From contig JADJSV010000003.1 of the NCBI GenBank assembly GCA_016711505.1, positions 248,001 through 312,000 of the forward strand: a stretch of DNA of 64,000 nucleotides, read 5' to 3'. Both the position numbers and the translations under genes were made by a program. Shown here piece after piece: positions 28,497-35,607 of the stretch. The notes below the pieces were generated by a model. It did not search any database. It saw nothing but the letters and a program-made list of their open reading frames with translations, and was not told the DNA's origin. Origin of the DNA: Bacteroidota bacterium (lineage in GTDB: Bacteria; Bacteroidota; Bacteroidia; AKYH767-A; 2013-40CM-41-45). The first letter of the stretch is position 1, and every line of letters begins with the position of its first letter.

Positions 28497-29474
28497 ATGT
28501 CAGTACTCGTATATATAGAAAACGCAGAAGGAACATTTCGTAAATCAGCTTTTGAAGCGATCAGTTATGCATCTGCAATTGCAGCAAAACTTGGTAAGCA
28601 ATTGGTTGCACTTTCAATTGGAAATGTCAGCAACGACGAACTTGCAAAAGCAGGACAGTATGGAGCAACAAAAGTGTTAAATGCTTCCGGTGATAAGTTA
28701 AATACACCAAACACTCAGGCTTACTCAAGCGTAATCGCTGCTGCTGCAAAAGCTGAAAATGCTGAAGTGATCGTTCTCTCTGCATCATTTGCAGGAAAAA
28801 CAATTGCTCCGCGAGTATCAATAAAACTTGATGCTGGACTTGCAGAAAATGTGGTGAGTCTTCCTGTAATGGATGGAGCTTTCACTGTTAAAAAAGGATC
28901 CTTCTCAGGAAAAGCATATTCAATCATTGAAATGCTTGCCGGTGTAAAGGTTATCAGTATGATGCCGAACTCTTATAAGGTTGTTCCTAGTGCACAATCA
29001 GCACAAGTAACCGCTTTTGATTTTATTCCTGATGCAAAAGATTTCACGGCAACAGTGAAGGAAAGAGTGAAAGCAGGAAATACAATTTCACTACCTGAAG
29101 CTGAACTGGTAGTTTCTGCGGGACGAGGAATGAAAGGTCCTGAGAACTGGGGAATGATCGAAGAACTAGCCAAAGTACTTGGAGCTGCTACTGCTTGCAG
29201 TAAGCCGGTTTCCGATGCAGGCTGGAGACCACATTCAGAACACGTTGGCCAGACAGGTATTGCAATCAGTCCGAATTTATATATTGCTGTAGGAATAAGC
29301 GGAGCCATCCAGCATCTTGCCGGAGTGAGTTCTTCTAAGGTCATCGTAGTGGTAAATAAGGACCCCGAAGCACCCTTCTTCAAAGCTGCCGACTATGGTA
29401 TTGTAGGCGATGCTTTTGAGGTGGTTCCAAAGCTTATTGAAGCAGCTAAAGCCTTCAAAGCAAGCCAGAATTAA
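28497..29474 (+). CDS. etfA: Electron transfer flavoprotein alpha subunit
   Basis: The 325-residue protein has the C-terminal FAD-binding segment VSAGRGMKGPENWG, then GWRPHSEHVGQTG and GISGAIQHLAGVSSSKVIVV, as in EtfA/FixB. It forms a heterodimer with EtfB. Spacing to etfB is 21 bases and to the next gene 65 bases, in one transcription unit. Confidence 0.95.
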   Translation: MSVLVYIENAEGTFRKSAFEAISYASAIAAKLGKQLVALSIGNVSNDELAKAGQYGATKVLNASGDKLNTPNTQAYSSVIAAAAKAENAEVIVLSASFAGKTIAPRVSIKLDAGLAENVVSLPVMDGAFTVKKGSFSGKAYSIIEMLAGVKVISMMPNSYKVVPSAQSAQVTAFDFIPDAKDFTATVKERVKAGNTISLPEAELVVSAGRGMKGPENWGMIEELAKVLGAATACSKPVSDAGWRPHSEHVGQTGIAISPNLYIAVGISGAIQHLAGVSSSKVIVVVNKDPEAPFFKAADYGIVGDAFEVVPKLIEAAKAFKASQN

Positions 29475-29539
29475 CATTGCGGAGGCGAAACAAATTTTTA
29501 TTAATTTCGATAAAGTCTAGTGCCGATTGGCATTGAAAA

Positions 29540-30142
29540 ATGAAAAAAATCAAACTTGAAATAATCGGCCTGTCGTACAGCCAAACTCAATCCGGTGCAT
29601 ATGCTTTAGTACTCGGTGAAGACAAAGGCAAAAGACGCTTACCAATTATCATCGGAGCTTTCGAAGCTCAGGCTATTGCTATCGAACTTGAGAACATGAC
29701 GCCAACGCGTCCGCTGACTCATGATCTTTTCAAAAGTCTTGCTCACTCTTTCAAGATTGAAGTTGAAGAAGTAATTATCTTCAATTTACTCGAAGGAGTT
29801 TTTTATGCAAAACTTATTTGCAACAACGGCGAAAAGAAATTAGAGATCGATGCAAGTACCAGTGATGCAATTGCAATCGCCGTTCGCTTTGGTTGTCCGA
29901 TCTATACATACGAATTCATTTTATCTACTGCAGGAATTGCAACAGATGAAAATACTCCTCTTGAAAGTATCGAAGAACAAGTCGAACGTCCTGCAGGTTC
30001 TACAAGCAAACTTTCCGAAAACGAACTCAGCGTTGCAAGTACAGACGATCTGAAAGAAATGCTGAAGAAAGCAATAGACGATGAAGCTTATGAAAGAGCG
30101 AGTCGCATTCGGGATGAACTCAATAAGAGAAAGAGCAATTGA
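29540..30142 (+). CDS. Bifunctional nuclease (DUF151) family protein with C-terminal UVR motif
   Basis: The 200-residue protein has a BFN domain (LGEDKGKRRLPIIIGAFEAQ, residues about 25-130) and a C-terminal UVR motif (LKKAIDDEAYERASRIRDEL), which in UvrB/UvrC mediates protein contacts. Plant and bacterial BFN proteins have been reported to act as nucleases. This BFN-UVR form follows etfBA here on the same strand. Its cellular role is not known from the sequence. Confidence 0.85.
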   Translation: MKKIKLEIIGLSYSQTQSGAYALVLGEDKGKRRLPIIIGAFEAQAIAIELENMTPTRPLTHDLFKSLAHSFKIEVEEVIIFNLLEGVFYAKLICNNGEKKLEIDASTSDAIAIAVRFGCPIYTYEFILSTAGIATDENTPLESIEEQVERPAGSTSKLSENELSVASTDDLKEMLKKAIDDEAYERASRIRDELNKRKSN

Positions 30143-30203
30143 TTTTAACGAATAACAAATAACGGGGGCTTATGAAAGCCTGACGATTTCTGATAAAAAG
30201 TTC

Positions 30204-30254
30204 AAGGGGTTTAAAGGGTTTAAGGTGTTACACCTTTCACACTTTAAACCCCTT
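30204..30254. repeat. GGGTTTAAA double hairpin between convergent genes
   Basis: A perfect 13-bp stem (AAGGGGTTTAAAG 30204-30216 with CTTTAAACCCCTT 30242-30254) encloses a second perfect hairpin AAGGTGT-T-ACACCTT (30222-30236). No U-run follows on either strand. Confidence 0.75.
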
Positions 30255-30275
30255 AAATTTTGCATAAAATAATTT

Positions 30276-30932
30276 TTAAGGTGATTTTATTTTTATTGAT
30301 TGAATTTTTTTAATCGAGCTGTCATAGTATTTTACCAGATAGAATTTTCGTTTCGAGTTATAATACGGATGGGTGAATTCGTTTGAGGGATATTCAATTT
30401 CAGTTACAAGTTTGCGAACATAGTTTTCATCAAAAATGAGTAATCTTTTTAAAGTAAATATCACTGATACTTCCTGTAAAATTGCTAATTCATTATTATT
30501 AATGAATTTCATATTCACATTATATACAGAAGGAGTTGAATAAAGAGAATCTCTGACTTTTTTTCCTTCATTAGAATAAAAACTTATTTGTACAATGGTC
30601 GATAAATTTTCGGTGGGCCTGAATCCAACAGTTGCAAATCTATAATCATTAACAATTACGGCCATTTTTGCAGACTCGTAATTATAAGGAAAGTCATATA
30701 ATTCTTTTTTGTTGAAATCATAAGCTTTAAAAATCAATGAATCATAAAACAATACTATACAACTTAACGAATCAGGAGAAAATTCTACAGTGCCGTTTGA
30801 AACGACAAGGCTGTCTTTAGCAAAATATAGAATTTTTGTGTTTCCGGATTGCTGAATTTTTATTGTTGATGCATTGCCATTTATAGTAAACGATAACCAA
30901 ATAAACGTAATCAGGAATATACATTTTTCCAT
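30276..30932 (-). CDS. Secreted protein of unknown function
   Basis: The 218-residue protein has a signal peptide (MEKCIFLITFIWLSFTINGN ... A) and a beta-rich body with repeated hydrophobic strands (KILYFAKDSLVVSNGTVEFS, RFATVGFRPTENLSTIVQIS), suggesting part of a beta-propeller. I do not recognise a family. No T9SS sorting domain or lipobox is visible, so it is probably periplasmic. It is 39 bases from the start of nothing else on its strand; the nucleoside permease gene lies upstream, ending at 30972, and could be cotranscribed. Confidence 0.6.
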   Translation of the reverse strand: MEKCIFLITFIWLSFTINGNASTIKIQQSGNTKILYFAKDSLVVSNGTVEFSPDSLSCIVLFYDSLIFKAYDFNKKELYDFPYNYESAKMAVIVNDYRFATVGFRPTENLSTIVQISFYSNEGKKVRDSLYSTPSVYNVNMKFINNNELAILQEVSVIFTLKRLLIFDENYVRKLVTEIEYPSNEFTHPYYNSKRKFYLVKYYDSSIKKIQSIKIKSP

Positions 30933-30971
30933 AATATTAAATTTATCAGGATGGTAAATAATTAATCAGTG

Positions 30972-32228
30972 TTAATGTGAAACAGCCTGAATTTCTTTCG
31001 GATCGTGTTTATGTTTGAAGAAAATTGCAAATAGAATTGCAACGATCATTGCGTAGGCAGCAAAAGAAAGCCAGATGTGTTGCCAGTCTTTTTCACCGGT
31101 AGCACTTGTGAAATATTTATCAATTGCATATCCGCTTACCACGCTTCCCAGATAAGCACCAACCCCATTAGTCATCATCATAAATAATCCTTGTGCACTC
31201 GAACGGATTGAAGAATCTGTATTTGTTTCTATGAAGAGTGAACCGGAGATGTTGAAAAAATCGAATGCCATTCCATATACGATACATGAAAGTATGATCA
31301 TCCATAATCCACCAGCCGGATCTCCATAGCCGAATAATGCAAACCTTAAAACCCAGGCAAGCATTGAGAAAAGCATTACTTTTTTAATGCCAAATCTTTT
31401 AAGGAAAAATGGAATTGTAAGGATGAAAACGGTTTCAGAGATCTGGGAAATTGACATGATGATCGTAGAATATTTCACTACCAAAGAATCTGCGTATTCA
31501 GGAAATCTTTTGAAGTCATCGAGGAATGAATCACCATACATATTTGTCAATTGCAATGCACCACCCAGAAACATAGAGAAGATAAAGAACAATGACATTT
31601 TATAATTGCCAAACAATTTAAAAGCACTTAATCCTAATTGTTCAAGCAATGAAGAATCTTTTGAAATGCTTTTCTGCGGCGGACATTTTGGAAGTGTGAA
31701 GGCGTAAATTCCCAGTACGATCGCTGCAATTCCGCCTATGATAAACTGATTCGCATTGGCTTTACTTCCTGTCAGATTGGTGATCCACATGGCAACGATA
31801 AAACCAATTGTTCCCCACACACGAATAGGAGGGAAGACTTTTATGACATCGAATTTATTGTCTTTGAGAATTGTATAGGCGATTGAATTCGAAAGTGAAA
31901 TTGTAGGCATGTAACAGATCATCGCACCAAAGATCACATAGTAAAGCGTGTCCGGATCATTTACACTGGGCACATAAAATAAGATCAAACCATAAAGTAT
32001 ATGTAGAATTCCATACAGTCTTTCTGCATTCATCCACTTATCTGCAATGATCCCTGCGATCGTCGGCATAAAGAGTGATGACAATGCAAGCGTAGAAAAG
32101 ATAGCACCAAACTGTGCACCTGTCCAGCCTTTGGCATTGAAACAATAAGTACCGATTGTGATCAGCCATGCACCCCAGACAAAGAATTGAAAAAAACTCA
32201 CTACAGTCAGACGAAATTTAATGCCCAT
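30972..32228 (-). CDS. Nucleoside permease (MFS, nucleoside:H+ symporter family)
   Basis: The 418-residue protein has about 12 membrane helices and the NupG/XapB-type pattern: FFQFFVWGAWLITIGTYCF, FMPTIAGIIADKWMNAERL, and FPPIRVWGTIGFIVAMW in the middle. It should import nucleosides by proton symport across the inner membrane. It does not overlap neighbours. The 228-base gap upstream (32229-32456) shows no promoter or gene that I can support. Confidence 0.88.
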   Translation of the reverse strand: MGIKFRLTVVSFFQFFVWGAWLITIGTYCFNAKGWTGAQFGAIFSTLALSSLFMPTIAGIIADKWMNAERLYGILHILYGLILFYVPSVNDPDTLYYVIFGAMICYMPTISLSNSIAYTILKDNKFDVIKVFPPIRVWGTIGFIVAMWITNLTGSKANANQFIIGGIAAIVLGIYAFTLPKCPPQKSISKDSSLLEQLGLSAFKLFGNYKMSLFFIFSMFLGGALQLTNMYGDSFLDDFKRFPEYADSLVVKYSTIIMSISQISETVFILTIPFFLKRFGIKKVMLFSMLAWVLRFALFGYGDPAGGLWMIILSCIVYGMAFDFFNISGSLFIETNTDSSIRSSAQGLFMMMTNGVGAYLGSVVSGYAIDKYFTSATGEKDWQHIWLSFAAYAMIVAILFAIFFKHKHDPKEIQAVSH

Positions 32229-32456
32229 ATTTTTTGCGTTTAGTTTCGAAAGATAGTTTAAATCTTAAATACTCGTAAAAACTTCGATATTTTATTTTCC
32301 GTGGCAATACGACTGAATATGCAGATATTCTGAACGGATTTGCGCTATTTTTATATGCTCTCTGTTTACTTAAGTATGCAGAAAGTTATTTGAAAAGAGC
32401 GCCGTTGTTGAAAAGCGTTATAGTTCGAGACGATATCAAGAAGAAACATGAATTAT

Positions 32457-33560
32457 TTAGTTTTTCACAAACTTTTCTGAAACATTTTCTTTCTCCGTAA
32501 CAATGGTCACCAAGTAAATTCCTGCTGCAAGATTATCCATCGGAATATTTTTCGAGAAATTTCCGGCATCAGCTATTACATCGTCAACAAAAAGAATTCT
32601 ACCGGAAATATCTGTGAGTATAATTTTTAAATGATTTCCTTTGAGATCATATGCTTGTAAAAAAGCATTTTGCAAATTTGAATTATAATAAACGCTTAGT
32701 TTCGGAACCGAATTTTGAGGAAGTTCTCTGATCGCAGTAATAGTGTCGCAGACACTACTCTGAAAAGCCCCAAGTCCATAGTTTGGATGATTAGGAACTG
32801 TCCTAAAATTGTAGCAAGGAAGACGGATAGCATGTTGTCTAACGTCACAACTCACACCGCTGCTATCCGGATAATTTATGTAATGAAGATCAACAACACT
32901 ATTTCCAGCTGTTATGTAAATCTTATCATCATTTGCAAGGTACATATACCAGAAATTGTCTAGTAACGGAGGATAAGGTGAGTAGTATCCATCATTGCTA
33001 GCAACTGAGTCAAGTGATGGCTGAGCTAATGAATCTGTCCTCATTTGAAAAATATGATAAGTTGAAGCGGCATATAAAAATTGGGAGCTTCTTGAAAATG
33101 CTAATGCAGAACCTGGATGTGTGTCAGTGCAATCTATTATTTTAGCGTTTGAAAACATTCCTGAACATCTATCAAAATTAAACAAGTATACATAGAAGAC
33201 CCAAGGACCATTAAATGCATTTGATAATGAGTAGGCGAATTTACTACCATCCGGACTGAAAAGCGGTTGAGTAGCATTCAAGTATGCAGGAGGAACATTT
33301 AGATTTTGAGTAGAAATTTGTGAAACCCCATCAGGTGTTAATAAAATTTTGTAAGCAAGATCAGAGCTGTCTTTAATAGCAACGATCCACCAGTCTCTTC
33401 CATTTGCATGCTTGCATGCGGCAATTCCGTAACTAAAAGTATCCTGAACAGCAATTAGGTTTTTTGAAATAACCCTGCCTAGGCCGCCATTCAGATTAAG
33501 GTCAATAACAGAATAGTAAATTTCTGTAGCTGCTAAATTCGCATCGTAATTTCCCGTCAT
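32457..33560 (-). CDS. C-terminal part of a frameshifted T9SS-exported protein
   Basis: The frame encodes a propeller-like body (PLFSPDGSKFAYSLSNAFNG, FSRSSQFLYAASTYHIFQMR, DDKIYITAGNSVVDLHYINY) and a T9SS type A sorting domain (ILTDISGRILFVDDVI ... LAAGIYLVTIV). It has no signal peptide. Its proper N-terminus is the ORF at 33557-33958: shifting frame near 33585 turns the end of that ORF into VPF-GQQNQFVLFHMTGNYD and joins the two smoothly. Together they make one protein of about 500 residues, of the type found widely in Bacteroidota surface proteomes. Confidence 0.75.
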   Translation of the reverse strand: MTGNYDANLAATEIYYSVIDLNLNGGLGRVISKNLIAVQDTFSYGIAACKHANGRDWWIVAIKDSSDLAYKILLTPDGVSQISTQNLNVPPAYLNATQPLFSPDGSKFAYSLSNAFNGPWVFYVYLFNFDRCSGMFSNAKIIDCTDTHPGSALAFSRSSQFLYAASTYHIFQMRTDSLAQPSLDSVASNDGYYSPYPPLLDNFWYMYLANDDKIYITAGNSVVDLHYINYPDSSGVSCDVRQHAIRLPCYNFRTVPNHPNYGLGAFQSSVCDTITAIRELPQNSVPKLSVYYNSNLQNAFLQAYDLKGNHLKIILTDISGRILFVDDVIADAGNFSKNIPMDNLAAGIYLVTIVTEKENVSEKFVKN

Positions 33561-33958
33561 ATGAAAAAGTACAAATTGATTTTGCTGACCCGAAAAGGGA
33601 CAATTATATTTGCAGAAGCAAAAGGAAGTCCATCGCTAAAATCAGATGTATATTGTCCCGGATTTAAATCATCTCCATTATCCATAATGTTTCCGGTTGC
33701 ATCCGCAACATAAACTCCATTTGTGGCAATAACAATATTTCCCATACTGTCCGAAATATTAGCTTGTGCACCAACAAATTTCATGGGTCTTGCTTCGGGA
33801 ATTCCTTGAAATCCGGAATCAAAATTGATCCGTGCTCTCATGGTAGTTGTAAAAGAATCCAAACCTGTGGTATATCCTACTAAGTAGTTTGCGCTTTGAA
33901 ATTGCGAATAACCACAAAATGAAAGACAAAGTAAAAGGAGAATTAATAGTGTTCTCAT
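33557..33958 (-). CDS. N-terminal part of the same frameshifted T9SS-exported protein
   Basis: From the ATG at 33958 there is a signal peptide (MRTLLILLLLCLSFCGYSQF) and the start of the propeller body (MGNIVIATNGVYVADATGNI, then DDLNPGQYTSDFSDGLPFAS). The frame ends at 33557 with an unlikely tail (RVSKINLYFFI). In the other frame the same bases give GQQNQFVLFH, which continues into the 32457-33560 ORF. A one-base indel in CCTTTTCGGG near 33585 explains this. A 13-bp hairpin lies only six bases upstream of the ATG. Confidence 0.75.
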   Translation of the reverse strand: MRTLLILLLLCLSFCGYSQFQSANYLVGYTTGLDSFTTTMRARINFDSGFQGIPEARPMKFVGAQANISDSMGNIVIATNGVYVADATGNIMDNGDDLNPGQYTSDFSDGLPFASANIIVPFRVSKINLYFFI

Positions 33959-33964
33959 AATATT

Positions 33965-33994
33965 AATAGCAGCCCGAGTATTCGGGCTGCTATT
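33965..33994 (-). promoter_or_regulatory. Perfect 13-bp hairpin directly upstream of a start codon
   Basis: AATAGCAGCCCGA (33965-33977), a 4-base loop, then TCGGGCTGCTATT (33982-33994). On the minus strand the hairpin ends six bases before the ATG at 33958, where ribosomes would bind. It has no U-run to act as a terminator. Confidence 0.55.
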
Positions 33995-34098
33995 GTAAAT
34001 TTAGACAAATTAATGTACGACGCCTAATTGCCCTGCAAAGGTTGAAAGGTCTCATTTTTTGGTGATATCTTTTCGGTCTGTTTAGGTGAGATTTTCGT

Positions 34099-34106
34099 TA
34101 ACTTTG
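34099..34106 (+). promoter_or_regulatory. -7 box (TAACTTTG) of the thyA-folA promoter
   Basis: An exact TAnnTTTG match 22 bases before the thyA ATG. It predicts a short leader. Confidence 0.65.
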
Positions 34107-34128
34107 CAACCGTTAGATATTATATTTT

Positions 34129-34923
34129 ATGAAACAATACCAAGATCTTCTCAATCATGTAATGCAAAAAGGTAGCGACAAAAGCGATCGCACCGGTACC
34201 GGCACACGGAGTGTGTTTGGATACCAGATGCGGTTTGACCTGGCTGAAGGATTTCCATTACTGACAACAAAAAAGTTGCATACTAAATCAATCTTTCATG
34301 AACTGTTGTGGTTCATCAAAGGGGATACGAATATAAAGTACCTCAAGGATAATGGCGTCTCCATCTGGGACGATTGGGCTGATGAGAATGGTGACCTCGG
34401 TCCGGTATACGGTTCACAATGGCGCGCATGGAAAACGGATGATGGTCGCAAGATTGATCAGCTTTCTGAGGTGATCGATCAGATCAAAAAGAATCCGGAT
34501 TCGCGAAGGCTAATTGTAAGTGCATGGAATGTTGGGGAAGTAAGTAAAATGAAATTGCCGCCTTGTCACGCTTTCTTCCAGTTTTATGTTGCTGATGGAA
34601 AATTGTCTTGTCAGTTGTATCAGCGTAGTGCTGATATATTCCTTGGTGTTCCATTTAACATTGCTTCATATGCAGCACTCACAATGATGGTAGCGCAGGT
34701 AACAGGACTAAAGCCCGGAACCTTTGTTCATACTCTTGGCGATGCTCATATTTATACCAATCACTTTGAACAAGTGAATCTGCAACTCACAAGAGATCCA
34801 AGACCTCTTCCTCAACTAATTTTAAATCCGGAAGTGAAAAGTATTTTCGATTTCAGATTTGAAGATCTTTCCATCGTTAATTATGATCCGCATCCGCACA
34901 TCAAAGGTGCTGTAGCCGTATAA
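34129..34923 (+). CDS. thyA: Thymidylate synthase
   Basis: At 264 residues it has the length of the E. coli enzyme, with the catalytic Cys at 146 in LPPCHAFFQFY. Other family segments are DRTGTGTRSVFGYQMRF, GPVYGSQWRAW, QRSADIFLGVPFNIASYA and DAHIYTNHFEQ. It methylates dUMP to dTMP with methylene-THF, producing dihydrofolate. folA follows after 8 bases and recycles the dihydrofolate, a classic operon. Confidence 0.98.
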   Translation: MKQYQDLLNHVMQKGSDKSDRTGTGTRSVFGYQMRFDLAEGFPLLTTKKLHTKSIFHELLWFIKGDTNIKYLKDNGVSIWDDWADENGDLGPVYGSQWRAWKTDDGRKIDQLSEVIDQIKKNPDSRRLIVSAWNVGEVSKMKLPPCHAFFQFYVADGKLSCQLYQRSADIFLGVPFNIASYAALTMMVAQVTGLKPGTFVHTLGDAHIYTNHFEQVNLQLTRDPRPLPQLILNPEVKSIFDFRFEDLSIVNYDPHPHIKGAVAV

Positions 34924-34931
34924 AATAAATT

Positions 34932-35426
34932 ATGCTTTCAATTGTAGTAGCCGTTTCTGAGAATAATGTAATTGGTCATGCCAATGATCTGCCGTGGAAA
35001 TTATCCGGCGATCTGAAACGTGTTAAAGCGCTGACGATGGGACACCATCTCATCATGGGCAGAAAGACATATGAGAGCATCGGCAGACCTTTACCTGGAA
35101 GAACAACAGTAATCGTTACACGACAAAAACGATACGCTCCTGAAGGCTGTATTGTGGTAAATACTTTTTTTGATGCAATAAAAGTTTCCTGGAATGATAA
35201 CGAAGCTTTTGTTTTCGGTGGCGGCGAAATTTTTAAAGTTGCATTACCACATTGCGATAAAATATATCTGACGAGAATTCATACAACAATTGAAGGCACT
35301 GTATTTTTTCCTGAATTGAATATGGATGAATGGGAAATCATGGCGGAAGATAAATATCCGGCTGATGAGAAGAATGAGTTTGCTTGTACGGTTTTTGAAA
35401 TGCAACGGATAAAAGTTAAAATTTAA
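34932..35426 (+). CDS. folA: Dihydrofolate reductase
   Basis: The 164-residue enzyme has the family pattern: VVAVSENNVIGHANDLPWKL at the N-terminus, MGRKTYESIGRPLPGRTTVI near residue 45, and FGGGEIFKVALPHCDKIYLT near 95. It reduces dihydrofolate to tetrahydrofolate with NADPH. It is in an operon with thyA. A long hairpin of dispersed-repeat type begins right at its stop codon. Confidence 0.97.
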   Translation: MLSIVVAVSENNVIGHANDLPWKLSGDLKRVKALTMGHHLIMGRKTYESIGRPLPGRTTVIVTRQKRYAPEGCIVVNTFFDAIKVSWNDNEAFVFGGGEIFKVALPHCDKIYLTRIHTTIEGTVFFPELNMDEWEIMAEDKYPADEKNEFACTVFEMQRIKVKI

Positions 35427-35520
35427 CACTAAGATCACTAAGTTTAGCACAAGAGCACAAGTGATTTATTTTATCTTGTGTTCTTGTGACTAATTTTAGT
35501 GATCTTAGTGTTGAAATTTT
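35418..35520. repeat. ACTAAG/CACAAG long inverted repeat, copy 1
   Basis: Arms of about 37 bases (35425-35461 and 35475-35512) pair with few mismatches. Each arm is made of the words ACTAAGATCACTAAG and CACAAGAGCACAAG. It lies between the convergent folA and hppA genes. A related copy is at 43487. Confidence 0.8.
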
Positions 35521-35607
35521 TAAGTTTCAATTCAACCTATCCACTTTCCCCCAAAAAAAAGTCCCGCCGAAGCAGGACCATATTTTTTATTTTTCATTTT
35601 TCGTTTT

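Noticed and set aside
32279..32490. Open plus frame (about 70 residues) in the gap before the permease gene
   Set aside because: There is no start codon, it overlaps the end of a real minus-strand gene and shows no recognisable family.
35428..35520. tRNA gene suggested by the long hairpins near folA
   Set aside because: No cloverleaf, T-arm GGTTCRA consensus or CCA end; the structure is a single long hairpin.
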